Below are positions 16,936 through 27,684 of a stretch of DNA of 64,000 nucleotides, piece by piece (positions within the stretch are counted from its first letter, which is position 1; every line of letters starts with the position of its first letter). The translations under genes were made by a program, and so were the position numbers. The notes under the pieces are model-generated. The model saw nothing but the letters and a program-made list of their open reading frames with translations, was not told the DNA's origin and ran no database searches. Source of the stretch: Rhizobium sp. G21 (lineage in GTDB: Bacteria > Pseudomonadota > Alphaproteobacteria > Rhizobiales > Rhizobiaceae); contig NZ_JACFXW010000001.1 in NCBI RefSeq assembly GCF_014158035.1, positions 1,116,001 through 1,180,000 of the forward strand, read 5' to 3'.

Positions 16936-18222
16936 TCAGAAGATGAAGTCGCTGGCCCTGAAGTCGGCGAGCGTGACGTTTTCGATCGTCACCTGATCGT
17001 CGCCGGGCAGGTCGAGGATCACGTTCTTGCCGCTCTGGCGCATGACATTGGTCTTGAGATCGACGAAACTGTCGAAAGCCTCGCTCTGGGCGAAATCGCT
17101 GATGTCGATCCGGTCGTCGCCCGCCCCCTTGATCTGAAAACCGCGGATCCTATCGGCCCCGCAATCGAGGCTGAAGACGAATGTGTCTCGCACGCCGTCG
17201 TTCACTGAGCCGCCGATCAGCAGATCGTCGCCGCGGCCGCCATTCAGCGTGTCGGCGCCGGCCAGTCCTTTCAACGTGTTGTCGCCGCGATTGCCGGTGA
17301 TGAGATTGGCGGCGCTGTTGCCGACGCCCTTGAGCGCGTCGCCGCCGCGCAGGGTCAGGTTCTCGATATCGAGACCGAGCACGGTATTGCGGATGACCGA
17401 GAGCGTATCGGTCCCCTCGCCGCCCGAGACCTCGATGTCGACGGCCCCCATAAAGATAAAATCGTCGCCAGCCCCGGTAGTCGCATCGCCGCCGACCACG
17501 CCGGCGAGAAGCTTCAGCGTATCGGCGCCCTCGCCGAGATCGATATCGCCGGTGATGACGCCGGTGTTGATCAGCGTCGCATTGGCCAAGGTTTCGGTGA
17601 TCGAGCCCTGGATCGTTCCGGAATTGACGATGCGGGCGGTCGCGTCCGTCTCGCCCGAGATCTGCGCCGCCACGCCGCTGTCCACCGCGACCACGCCGGA
17701 ATTGGACAGCGACAGGCCTGCGCCCGACAGCTGCACGGCGACGCCGCCCGAGGTGATTTCGCCGCTATTGGCGAGTGCGCCCTCATCGCCGCTCAGGAAT
17801 ACGCCGAAGGAGGCGCCGGTGATCGCGCCGCTGTTGACGACGGTGTTGCCGGTTCCCGACACATTGACGCCGCCAACGCCGGTGATGGCGCCGGCATTTG
17901 TGAGCCGCAGGGCATTGGCGTTGCCGGTGACGCCGCTATCCGAGGCCAGGATGCCGCCGCCAGCGCTGATCATGATGTCGTCGCCGGAACTGAAGATCGG
18001 GTCGAAGGTGAACTCGTCGAAGGAGCCCAGCGAGACGCCATCGTCGCCCGCAGACACGATCCGTCCATCGATCAGCACATTGCGCCCGACAAAGGCGCCG
18101 GCAAGCTCTACCGCGTCTGTCGCCGTGATCAGCGATATGCCGGCTGCGACCACAAGCGCGTCGGAACTGTGCGTGAGACTGACGACGGCGGTGGAATTGG
18201 CGGTGAGGACGGTAGTGGCCAT
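16936..18222 (-). CDS. RTX protein with long serine/asparagine-rich beta-repeat domain
   Basis: The 428-residue secreted protein has two parts. Residues about 80-260 form a repetitive beta domain rich in NxGxI and SGxI units (LTNAGAITGVGGVNVSGTGN, TVVNSGAITGASFGVFLSG, LANSGEITSGG), the kind of pattern seen in beta-helix or autotransporter-like passengers. Residues about 260-360 carry calcium-binding RTX repeats (GGDALKGVGNSAANLITGN, GLAGADTLNGGRGDDLLIGG). The tail DQVTIENVTLADFRASDFIF fits the shared type I secretion signal. It closely resembles the 390-residue protein at 53.2-54.4 kb in architecture. The function is probably surface or matrix attachment. Confidence 0.82.
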   Translation of the reverse strand: MATTVLTANSTAVVSLTHSSDALVVAAGISLITATDAVELAGAFVGRNVLIDGRIVSAGDDGVSLGSFDEFTFDPIFSSGDDIMISAGGGILASDSGVTGNANALRLTNAGAITGVGGVNVSGTGNTVVNSGAITGASFGVFLSGDEGALANSGEITSGGVAVQLSGAGLSLSNSGVVAVDSGVAAQISGETDATARIVNSGTIQGSITETLANATLINTGVITGDIDLGEGADTLKLLAGVVGGDATTGAGDDFIFMGAVDIEVSGGEGTDTLSVIRNTVLGLDIENLTLRGGDALKGVGNSAANLITGNRGDNTLKGLAGADTLNGGRGDDLLIGGSVNDGVRDTFVFSLDCGADRIRGFQIKGAGDDRIDISDFAQSEAFDSFVDLKTNVMRQSGKNVILDLPGDDQVTIENVTLADFRASDFIF

Positions 18223-18374
18223 GGATCAGCTCCGGTGAATTTGCTGGACGGCAAGACGACAGTCCGCTTGCCATCGGACTAACAAACACTAAATTGAAAA
18301 CTCTGCGGGCTTCAAAGCCCAAAAATGGGGGCATCCGTCCCAATTCTGGGCGGACCGGACAGCGAGAGGGCGAG

Positions 18375-19250
18375 ATGGACCAGATGAACCGCAGTCTGCT
18401 GCCGGACACGCTGCGCGCCCGCAGCCAGGCGCTCGCCGCCCATCCCGCCTTCCATCACGTCGCCCGGGCCGGCGCGCAGGGGCTCATCGCCATGTATGAC
18501 CAGCACCCGGCTTTGGTGCGGCTGATCGGCAATCACCAGAAATGGCTGCTGACCGGGCTGATCTACGGCGCCTATCTCAAATCGATCGCGCCGGGGGCCG
18601 CCCGTCCCTTCTGCGCCGCCCAGGTCATCGAGGACGCCGACGCCGCCGGCATCCTCAGCCGCAACACCGTGCAGCAGACCATGGACGCGATGGCGGGCTA
18701 CGGGCTGCTGGACAGGACCGATCATGCCGATGACGGCCGCGTCGTGCTGCTCGGCATTCCCGATCATATCCATGGCTCGACGCGCGGCTGGCTGGCCATG
18801 CATTGCCAGGCGCTGGACGGGCTCGACGGCGGCGATCGCGCCGCCCGTTTCGTGAGCCGGCCGGAGCTGTTCGCCGCCATCCATCGCGGCCTGATGGCCG
18901 GCCTGACCCTGCCCGGCGGCTGGCGCGATCCGCCCGAGGACGTGGCGCTGTTCTACGACGCCCGCCACGGCTTCCTGCTCGCCGAACATCTGGCGGCCAC
19001 CGCCGAAGCCGAGGGCTCCCGTTTTTGGGTGGCGGGCCTCACCCGCAGCGGCGTCAGCCGCCGCTACGGCATCGGCCGCTCCACCGTGCACCGGCTGTTC
19101 CAGGCGGCGGAAGCCAGGGGGCTGTTTTCCCTGGGAGACGGCGGCGTCACAGTCTCTTCCGGCTTCATGGCCAGTTACGCCGGCTGGCAGGCGCTGAAAT
19201 TCGCCGCGCTGGACCTCGCCGTGGAGCGGGCGTTTTCCGGCGACGCCTGA
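18375..19250 (+). CDS. Putative transcriptional regulator with two helix-turn-helix-like regions
   Basis: I do not recognise a named family in this 291-residue protein. It contains SRNTVQQTMDAMAGYGLLDRTDH (about 95-118), which looks like a MarR-type recognition helix and wing. A second HTH-like stretch GVSRRYGIGRSTVHRLFQAAEARGLF lies near 235-260. The first 60 residues are helical and moderately hydrophobic (AYLKSIAPG). The symmetrical wHTH arrangement suggests DNA binding. The start at 18375 follows GAGAGGGCGAG. It is divergent from the long RTX gene by about 150 bases and could regulate it; that is inference from position only. Confidence 0.6.
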   Translation: MDQMNRSLLPDTLRARSQALAAHPAFHHVARAGAQGLIAMYDQHPALVRLIGNHQKWLLTGLIYGAYLKSIAPGAARPFCAAQVIEDADAAGILSRNTVQQTMDAMAGYGLLDRTDHADDGRVVLLGIPDHIHGSTRGWLAMHCQALDGLDGGDRAARFVSRPELFAAIHRGLMAGLTLPGGWRDPPEDVALFYDARHGFLLAEHLAATAEAEGSRFWVAGLTRSGVSRRYGIGRSTVHRLFQAAEARGLFSLGDGGVTVSSGFMASYAGWQALKFAALDLAVERAFSGDA

Positions 19251-19254
19251 GCCC

Positions 19255-20747
19255 TCACCAGGATGTCAGCGCCCTGAGCGTCGGGGTCTTCTTGAAGACG
19301 TGATCGTCCATGCGGGTGAAGAGGCGGTCGATGAGGCCGACGGCCTCGACCACGGCGGGACCCTTGTTGAGCATCACGCATTCGGCGCGGGCGGCCATGG
19401 CGGCGTCGGTCATTTCGCCGCGCGAGGGCACGCCGTCCTTGACCAGATCCTCCAGCACCTGGGTGGCCCAGATCACCGGGGTGGCCGCCGCCTCGCAGAT
19501 CCACAGGATCTCCTCCTGCATTTCCGCCAGCCGCTCGAAACCGATTTCGGCGGCGAGATCGCCGCGGGCGATCATCACGCCGAAGGGCCGGCGGGCCCGC
19601 GCGATCAGAGCCGGCAGATTGCGCACCGCCTCCGGCTGCTCGATCTTGGCGATCAGCGCCAGCGCTCGGGCCGGTTCGCCGGCGCGGAGAAGCGCGTCCT
19701 CGAACAGGTCGAGATCGTCGGGCCGGCTGACGAATGAATAGCCGATCATGTCGGCGATGCCGATCACGGTCTCGAGATCGGTCTCGTCCTTGGCGGTCAG
19801 CGGCGACAGGCCGAGCGCGGTGTCGGGCAGGTTGATGCCTTTTTCCGGCTTCAGCTTGGCGCCGCCGGCCTTGGCCTTGACGACGCGCAACAGGACGTCG
19901 CCGTCGCGCTTTTCCTCCACCACCGCTTCGAGCTTGCCGTCGTCATAGCGGACGCGATGGCCGACCTCCAACCGGGTGACGATGTCGGGCAGCGACACCG
20001 AGGCGGCGAAGCGGGCGCGACCGTCGAGCGCGGGCGCGTCGATGGTCAGGCGAAAGTGATCGCCGGGGGCGAGTTTGCCCGCCTTCTTCTCCGACACGAC
20101 CGTCTCGACGCGGATCTTCGGGCCGGCAATGTCCATCAGCACGGGAATGTCGCGGCCGAGTCGTCGAGCGGCCGTGCGGACATGGTCGGCGATGGCGCGC
20201 CAGACATCGGGGCCGTCATGGGCGCAATTGATGCGGGCGACATCCATGCCGGCTTCGGCGAGCGCCAGCACGAAATCGGCGTCGCCGGCCGCCTCGCTCG
20301 GCATAGTGACCATGATCCGGCCGCGCCTGTTGACGCGCGGCGCGCCGAACAGACGATCGGTCGCCGCGATCAGCCTGGCCTCGCCGGAAAAGAACTCCTC
20401 CTCCGTGGGCGCGGCGTGTTCGGTCGAACCGCCGGACAGCGCGGCCAGAGCATGGGCGACCGCGTCGAGCGTCGGCAGCACCCGGCTTTCCATCCGCCCG
20501 AGCGAGGAGAGGCCGCGCGCCATCAGCCTGCGTTGCAGCGGCCGGAGATCGCGATGGCGCAGCGCGAGATAGGCGGCGAGATTGAACAGTTCGGGACTGG
20601 CCTCGGCGGGATCGAGCCCGAAGCCTGCGATCAGCGCGGGGGCGGCGTCCGTCGCCTCGCGCCTGAGCGCGATGATCTCGTCGAGCAGCGCGGCGGCGTT
20701 GTCTTCGAGGGCGATGGGTTGGGGGCGATGTCGACATGCGCGTCCAT
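19255..20747 (-). CDS. pyk: Atypical pyruvate kinase, probably frameshifted near its start
   Basis: The protein has about 497 residues. An N-terminal helical extension of about 140 residues precedes the pyruvate-kinase barrel, which shows GRIMVTMPSEAAGD, VLMDIAGPKIR, RYDDGKL, KGINLPDTALGLSPLTAKDETDL, ALIAKIEQPEAVRN with the catalytic Lys, MIARGDLAAEIGFE and PVIWATQVLEDLVKDGVPSRGEMTDAA. The usual C-terminal regulatory domain is absent. GRGDLGVE of classical enzymes is replaced by ARGDLAAE. The best start is ATG 20747 (MDAHVDIAPN) behind CGAGGA, but it needs one extra base near 20716 to enter the frame; an in-frame ATG near 20777 is the alternative. The reaction is phosphoenolpyruvate plus ADP to pyruvate plus ATP. 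Confidence 0.82.
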
Positions 20748-20942
20748 GGCGGGCGATCCTCGTGGCGTTGGCCGGCATCCTAGCCGCGGCCTGCGAAGCC
20801 ACCATGACAGGGATCAAACGGCGCTGTCGAAAAAGCCTCCGCCGCACAGGCCGCGAACCGGATTTTCGAGCTTCGCCATTTGCTTGCCCCGGAATCAGTG
20901 CTAACCCTCCGAAGAGACGTTTCACAGGATCGCCCGCCGTCG

Positions 20943-21524
20943 ATGTTCCGCCTGCCCTTCCTCGTCGCGCTCGCGCTCCTCGTCGCTTTCGGCCTCGGCA
21001 TCGGCTTGACGGTGATGATGCTCGACGCCTCCTCCGGTTTCGGCGCGATCCGCATCGGCGCCTGGAAAGCCTTTCCGGCGGCGCAGACGGCGGACGCCGA
21101 CCCCTATGCCCGATCCCATCGCGCCCGCGCCGGACGGCTGCTCTACGGGGCGGCGGAGGGCCTGACCTTCACGGCCGAAACCGACGACGGCGGCCAAGGG
21201 CTGACGCCGGCCTGCACCTATCGCATCAGCGGCCAGACGCCGCCGGCGCGGTTCTGGACGCTCTATCCCGCCGACGCCAGGGGCGAGCCGATCGCGGTCG
21301 ATCCCGCTTTGCCCGGCGCGCTCAATTCGGTGACGGCGCTGCGCCGCGCCGACGGCGGCTTCACCATCGCCGTCTCGCCGCGGGCGCAGGCCGGCAACTG
21401 GCTGGCTGCGCCGGCCGACAGGCCCTATCGGCTGGCGCTAACGCTGTTCGACACGCCGGCGGCAGGCTCCTCCGGCCTGATCGACGTGGCGATGCCGACA
21501 CTCGAAAAGGTCGGTTGCCCATGA
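20943..21524 (+). CDS. DUF1214 domain protein
   Basis: The 193-residue protein has one N-terminal membrane anchor (LVALALLVAFGLGIGLTVMML) and a periplasmic DUF1214 domain (ARFWTLYPADARGEPIAVDP, NSVTALRRADGGFTIAVSP). DUF1214 normally forms the C-terminal half of larger DUF1254/DUF1214 proteins of unknown function. Here the two halves are separate genes in reverse order, the following gene supplying a DUF1254-like domain. The ATG at 20943 directly precedes the anchor. The stop overlaps the next start by four bases (ATGA). Confidence 0.78.
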   Translation: MFRLPFLVALALLVAFGLGIGLTVMMLDASSGFGAIRIGAWKAFPAAQTADADPYARSHRARAGRLLYGAAEGLTFTAETDDGGQGLTPACTYRISGQTPPARFWTLYPADARGEPIAVDPALPGALNSVTALRRADGGFTIAVSPRAQAGNWLAAPADRPYRLALTLFDTPAAGSSGLIDVAMPTLEKVGCP

Positions 21525-22063
21525 TCCGCGCCTCGCTCTTTTCCCTGCTGGTCGGCGTCGCCGGCGCGGCGCTGCTGCATGTCATCATCGTGCTGGCGCT
21601 GCCCGCCTTCACCGGCATCGACGCCTATACCAAGCTCACCAATTACGACGCCGACCAGCGCTTCGTCCGGTTCGGCGCCGAGCCCGACGCGCAGGGCTTC
21701 TCCAACGGCGATCCCTTCCTGCGCACCGCAGCCTGCCTGGTGTCGGTGGCCGAGCGGCCGGTCAGGCTGGCGGCGCCGGGCGGGCCGGTGTTCTGGTCCT
21801 TCGCCGTCTACGATTCCGACTCCAACGAGATCTTCTCGATGAACGACCGCTCGCAGGCGGGCGGCGATCTCGACGCCATTCTCGGCTCGCCCGAGCAGCT
21901 GGCCCGCATCCGCCGCGACAATCCCGACGCCGCCTCCGACAACGTGCTGATCGAAATGCCGCGCCCGGAAGGCTATGTCGTCATCCGCGCGCTCGCGCCG
22001 ACGCCCAGCCGGGAGCAGGCGGCGCGAGACTTCCTCGACGGCGCGAGCTGCGAGGGGGCGTGA
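21521..22063 (+). CDS. DUF1254-like membrane-anchored protein
   Basis: The 180-residue protein has an N-terminal membrane segment (LFSLLVGVAGAALLHVIIVLALP) and a periplasmic domain including FLRTAACLVSVAERPVRLAAPGG, VFWSFAVYDSDSNEIFSMNDR and GYVVIRALAPTPS. This is the DUF1254 pattern. It is translationally coupled to the DUF1214 gene upstream. Together the pair likely forms one complex on the outer face of the inner membrane; the biochemical role is unknown for the family. Confidence 0.78.
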   Translation: MIRASLFSLLVGVAGAALLHVIIVLALPAFTGIDAYTKLTNYDADQRFVRFGAEPDAQGFSNGDPFLRTAACLVSVAERPVRLAAPGGPVFWSFAVYDSDSNEIFSMNDRSQAGGDLDAILGSPEQLARIRRDNPDAASDNVLIEMPRPEGYVVIRALAPTPSREQAARDFLDGASCEGA

Positions 22064-22530
22064 CGCCCCAGGCAAGCCCTGTTTCCAGCCAAATCGTTGC
22101 CATCAAAAGTTTTTTCGGCGCTCAGAGTTAACGCGCAATAAAGTTTTGAGACTTGTATAAACCATTTAGGCACATCCCCTGATACACCCGAAAATGCTCA
22201 GGGCAAACATAACTTCTCAGAGCGCTTTCATAAGGAACATTTAAGATTCTGGATCGCTAATGAAGCGGTCAAACGAATTAGCCGTTCCTGGAAAAGACGA
22301 ACAACGCGCTTCTCCTGAACCTTATCTCTAACACGCCGGACGAAAATTCCGTCATCGACGCGACATAAGGTTGCGCCGAAACCCTTGGCTGTGACCGCGC
22401 GCAAGCGCGATCCTTCCGCCGATCTGCTTCGTTGCGGCGATGATTGCCGCTCGCGCTCCCCGACATATCAAACCTGGCAAGCCGGTCTTTCAACGGACGC
22501 GGCGCGAGCACCTGCGCATAGGAAAAACTG
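22064..22530. other. Long leader region before adhesin 1
   Basis: These 467 bases have no supportable gene. The first 250 bases are AT-richer than the genome and contain several candidate promoter elements, including TTAACG and TTTAAG. The length is consistent with a regulated promoter or a long untranslated leader for the adhesin gene. Confidence 0.5.
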
Positions 22531-25500
22531 ATGACCACCTATAGTGAAATCCTCACCCTTCTCGGCTCCGGCGCTTCCGTCGACCTGCCGGACGACGAAG
22601 CCTCGATCACGCTGGAACAGGCGATTTCGCTCGCCGACGCCGGCGTCAGTTTCGGCGCGGGAGACGTGCTCACGGTCGCCGACACAGCCGCAAACCTGCA
22701 ACAGATCGACGATGACGGCGTCGCCAAGATCGCGACGCTCGGCGTCTCGCTCATCAAGGCCACCGACAGCGCGCTGACGCTGAGCCTGTCGCAGGTCAAT
22801 GCGCTCGCCGCCGCCGATATCGGCGCGGGCTACAGCTCCGGCGAATATGGCTGGTCGTCGGATAGCGACACTCAGGTCGTCGCCACCTCATCGACCTATG
22901 ATTCCAGTGTGACCGCCCTGAAAGCCGGCGGCTATGTGGTCACCTGGTCGTCCTACGACTCGTCGCAAAGCGGATACACCAACTATTTCGAGATCCTGAA
23001 CTCGGATGGCTCCAGCGCCGGGGAACCGACCGCCATCGCCAGCACGTCCTCGAATAGCGGCTGGACGTCGGTCGAAACCACCGCGCTCGACAATGGCGGC
23101 TTCGCCGTGGTCTGGACGGACTTCACCACGGGCAAGGTCAAGCTGGCCACCTACTCCGCCGACGGCGTCAGCGACGTGGTCGTGGACGTCGGCGACGCGA
23201 CATCGTCGCAATCATACTATTCCTATAACGAGATCAATGCCCTGCCCGACGGCAACCTCGTGGTGACCTGGTCGAACTACGGCAAGGACGGCTCGGGCTA
23301 CGGCGTCTATATGAAAATCCTCGATGCGTCCGGCGACGAGGTGCTCGCAGAGACGCGGGTCAACGACTATACCAGCGGCCAACAATCCAATCAGAAAGTG
23401 ACGCCGCTCGAAAACGGGTCTTTCGCGGTCGTCTGGACCTCGAACGGCCAGGACGGCAGCAACGAAGGCGTCTACCTGAAGGTCTATTCGGCGGACGGCG
23501 TCGAGATCCTGGGCGAAACCCGCGTCAACGACTACACGGCGAGCACGCAGTATCTGCCGCGGATCGTCGCGCTCGCGGATGGCGGTTTCTCCGTGACGTG
23601 GTCGTCCTATGAGCAGGACGGCTCGAGCTACGGCGTTTACACCAAGGTCTATGACGACAATGGCGAGGTTGTGCTGGGGGAAACCAAGGTCAACGACACG
23701 ACGGAAGGCCACCAGGACTGGTCAAACGTCACTCCACTCGCCAAGGGCGGCTTCGTCACGACGTGGATGTCCTACGACAGCTACAGCAACTATGAGATCT
23801 ACGGCAAGCAATTTGCAGCCGATGGCACGACGGTCACCGCCGAGTTCCAGGTCAGCAGCGGCTCCAACGGCTATGATATTTATCCCTCCGTGTTGGCCCT
23901 GAGCAATGGCGGCTACGCCATCGCCTGGTATTCTCTCGACAACTCTTCCAACTGGATACCGACAGTTCAGGTCTACGACGAAGACGGCAATGCGATCGGG
24001 GACGTGATGCCGGCTTCACTCACGCATTCGGCGACGGATTGGGGCTATGGCAATGGCGAAGACTACGGCGTCAACCTGATCGAACTCGACAATGGCGACA
24101 TCGTCGTCGCCTGGGGCTCTTCCGACGGCATCTACACACAGACATTCGAAATCGGCGTCGAGGCCGCCAGCCTCAGCGAACCGGCCGAAACGGTCGAGAA
24201 CCTGTCGCCGTCCGACATCGCCGACCTGATCGAACTGGGGTCAAGACCATTCATGTCACCGACGCCGGCGACGTGACGCTGTCGAGCGATCTCGCCACGT
24301 CGCTGATCGGCATCGCCGGCCTGAAGATCCTGGAGGCTTCCTCGGTGACCGTGTCGGCCGAAGGCGCGACGCTCGATGATTTCGAGGCCGCCGATATCGC
24401 CAAGCTCGGCGCGATGGGCGTCACGGCGATGGACGCCGCCGACGATGCTGCGACGCTGAGCTACGACCAGGCCAGCGCCTATGTGAGCGCCGACATCGCC
24501 TTCTCGACCGGCGATAAGGTCACCGTGCAGATGGAGTCGTCGGAGCTCGCCGAACTCGACGCCACCGCCATCGCCGACCTCGCCGGCATCGGCGCCGACA
24601 TGCTCGATCTGACCGACGACGCCGTCACCCTGTCCGCCTACGGCGCCCAGGTCCTGATCGACGCCGGCCTCACCTTCGCGGATGGCGACGCCGTCACGGT
24701 CAGCGGAACGGCCGCGGAACTCGACACGTTCATCGCCGCCTATGTCGAAGGCGACGCGACATTCGTCGATCAGTTCGACGTTGCGGATGACGGCGCGGTG
24801 ACCCTGGCCGTCGCCGAATGGCGCGCCCTGTCGGATCTCGGCGCAGCCTTCTCCGAAGGCGACTCCATCGTGATCGCCGACGGCTGGGAAGGCCTGGCCA
24901 CGCTGACGCCCGACGATGTCGACAGCCTCGCCGCGTATGGCGTCAAGGAAATCACCTTCACCGGCGGCTCGACCAATATCGACGGCGACGTCGTCCGGGA
25001 AATGGCGATCGAGGGACTGGCCTTTACCGAGGACGCCGGAACGGTGGTCCGCATGACGGTGAGCGCAGACGACGTCTCGGGCTTGACGACCGACGACATC
25101 GCCGCGCTGGCCGCCGTCAAGATCGACGCCTTCTTCGTCGAGGAAGACGCGAGCGTGACGCTGGACCAGGTGGCGGCTCTCGCGGACGCAGGCGTGAGCG
25201 TCTATTCCACCGGCACGCTGGCGCTGGCGATCAGCGTGGCGGAAGCCCAGAGCTTCGACGCGGCGACATTCGAGACGGCTGAAACCGTCGGCGTCAACGC
25301 GCTGCAGATCTCCGACGCCGCAGCGCAGATCGCCACGCTCTCCAGCCTGTCCCCGGACGTGTTGGCGACGATTGAAGGGGCGACGCTGAATGTCGACGGC
25401 GGCCAGGGCGCATTCACGCTCGCCGAGGCGAGCGGTCTCGTCGACGCCGGCTTCGCGTTTGTCGACGGCAATACGATCACGGCGACCCTCACTTTGGCCG

Positions 25501-26939
25501 AGGCCAAGGCTCTGGAGAGCGCGACCAGCGATGCGCTGGACGCCGCCGGCGTCGACATCCTCCGGCTCGAGGCCGCGCCGGCCGACATCAAGGCGCTGAC
25601 CACGACCGAGATCGCCGCGCTGGGGGCTGCGGGCGTCGACACGGTCAATCTCGATCCCGACCGCGTCATACTGAGCGCAGCCCAGATCGCCGCCTTTGCG
25701 AATGCCGGCATCGCCTTCAGCGACGATGACGACGTCGTCGAATATGTCGACCTGCAGCTCGGCAACGACACGGCCACCGTCGCCGAACACGCCGTCGCCA
25801 AGGTGGACGTGACGGCCAACGACATCGTCACCGACGGCTTCGCCCTCGACGTCACCGAGGCCGTGGTCTCCTCCGGCGACGGCGTCGTCGCCATCAACGA
25901 CGACGGCACGCTGTCGGTCTCCTATGACGGCGCCGATATCGACGGCTCCGCCCAGGCCGAGGTCAAGGTGACCTACACCGCCACCGACGGCGAGACGAGC
26001 TCGACGGCGGAGCTGACCGTCACCTTCACCGCCACGGCGGAAGACGGCGACGACATCGTCGGCACGCCCAGGAGCGACAGGCTGGCCGGCACCGGCGCCG
26101 GCGAGCGCATCTTCGGCCTGGCCTCCAACGACGTCATCCTCGGCTATGGCGGCGACGACAGGCTCTATGGCCAGGCCGGCGCCGACACGCTCTATGGCGG
26201 CGCGGGCGACGACAGCCTGTTCGGCGATACGGGCAAGGACCGGCTGCTCGGCGGCGACGGCGCCGACCGGCTGTCCGGCGGGGCCGACGACGACCGGCTG
26301 TTCGGCGGCGCGGGCGACGACACGCTCGACGGCGACGGCGGGGCCGACCGGCTGCTCGGCGGCGACGGCGCCGACCGGCTCGACGGCGGAACCGGCGATG
26401 ACCGCCTGTACGGCGACGAGGGCGACGACATCCTCGCCGGCGCCGCGGGCGTCGACCGGCTGCTCGGCGGAGCCGGCGCCGACCGGCTCGACGGCGGAAC
26501 CGACGACGACCGGCTGTTCGGCGATGCGGGCGACGACCGTCTCGTCGGCGGCGGCGGCGCGGACCGGCTGGTCGGCGGCGACGGCCGCGACCAGTTGCTG
26601 GGCGGAACCGGCGACGATATCCTCTCGGGCGGGGCCGGCGACGACACGCTGACCGGCGGGGCCGGCAGCGACAGGCTTTCGGGCGGAACCGGCGCGGACA
26701 CCTTCGTCTTCGTCGACGAGATCGGCAGCCACCGCGACATCGTCACCGACTTCCAGGCTTCCGGCGCCGCCCAGGACGTCGTCGATCTCTCCGACTTCGA
26801 CCTCGACGGCTTCCAGGACCTGCGGTCGCTGATGAGTCAGCGAGGCGACAACGTCGTCATCGCCTTCGAGCCGGGCGAGACGATCGTGCTGAAGAATGTC
26901 GACATCGACGATCTCTCCAAGAGCGATTTCCTGCTCTGA
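22531..26939 (+). CDS. Giant RTX adhesin 1 (about 1,470 residues), frameshifted
   Basis: The domains in order are as follows. Residues 1-105 form one copy of a roughly 58-residue module (SITLEQAISLADAGVSFGAG). Residues about 105-560 hold beta-propeller-like repeats with the theme DGGFxVxWxSxxxDGSxYGVY and LGETRVNDYT. More 58-residue modules follow, then a cadherin/VCBS-like domain (DVTANDIVTDGFALDVTEAV) near 1,080-1,170. A block of about sixteen RTX nonapeptides (GGAGDDTLDGDGGADRLLGG) follows, and the tail ends VDIDDLSKSDFLL. Such proteins are secreted by type I systems and mediate surface attachment or biofilm formation. The frame breaks near 24237-24240; one extra G turns the break into ELGVKTIHVTDAGD. 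The terminator and the last 1.5 kb are duplicated in the next gene. Confidence 0.88.
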
Positions 26940-27020
26940 TCCGCGCCGAACCACCTCGGACGCCCCCGCGCGCCGCCCTGAAACGGGCGGCGCGTTCGCG
27001 TTGTGGCGAGGCTCGGACGG
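25486..27020 (+). repeat. Segmental duplication, copy A (3' end of adhesin 1)
   Basis: About 1.53 kb covering the last modules, the cadherin-like domain, the RTX block, the secretion tail and the terminator is nearly identical to 34349-35883. The offset is a constant 8,863 bases at both ends. Most differences cluster in 25680-25830, while the RTX block and 3' untranslated region are almost unchanged. This points to a recent duplication or ongoing gene conversion. Confidence 0.9.
26969..26994 (+). terminator. Terminator after adhesin 1
   Basis: Perfect 10-base arms CGCGCCGCCC and GGGCGGCGCG surround the loop TGAAAC, followed by TTCGCGTTGT. The element lies 30 bases after the adhesin stop and is duplicated after adhesin 2. 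Confidence 0.6.
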
Positions 27021-27684
27021 ACGGACGAGGATGAGGCGGCCTTCGCCCGCCACGACGCGGCCAGGCGGCGCCTATTGCCTGCGTCCGCACTCCTATATTC
27101 AAGCACTTCTATATATTCTCATTTAGCAATAAACAAAAAAACACGTCTATCCCTACAGTATAAAAATCTAAAATTATAAGTTCCCGCCACATGCGTGAGA
27201 TATGCTTAGCAAAACAAAATCGTCACCAGAAATGATCAGGGAAAGTGCGATTTCTGGATGTTTCCGGAAAGGAATCCTTAAGGGCAGCGGCTTTTTATAG
27301 AAACTACATTATTGACCAGGGAGTATTTTTCGGACGGAAACGCCCATCACTTTATTTTTTTGAGGCCGCAGCGAGACGTCGGGTTTCGCCGCCCGGCCAG
27401 GGCCGCTCCAGGGCGCGGCTTGGGCTGGTCGAAACCCGCGATATGGCGACGGGACGGCGCGTTGGGCGCGAGAGTGTCCCGACTTCCGACGATGAACGTT
27501 GGAGCCGCCGGTCGCGATCGACGATCGACGACGGCGCTTTCATCCTCTTCAGACCATCTCGAACCGGCGCGACCGCCGCATACAGATCCAACATATCCGA
27601 CCAACCGATGTCACGCCTCAGGCCGACCGCGCTCCGAGAAGAAAGCGCGCCTGAAGTCGTCGCCAATTCGCAGGAATCGAAGTT
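26995..27684. other. Adhesin 1-adhesin 2 intergenic region with AT-rich island
   Basis: No gene is supported in these 690 bases. The section 27090-27310 is strikingly AT-rich for this genome (runs such as AAACAAAAAAACACG and TAAAAATCTAAAATTATAAG) and is a likely promoter or silencing target. The open frames in 27245-27750 have no family likeness and no GC3 bias. Confidence 0.5.

Noticed and set aside
24132..27053. Long minus-strand open frames opposite the adhesins (24132-27053, 28507-30612, 30616-33642, 33919-36003)
   Set aside because: High-GC repeats with strong third-position bias keep the antisense frame open. Products are Val/Ala- or Ser/Pro-rich shadows without start signals.
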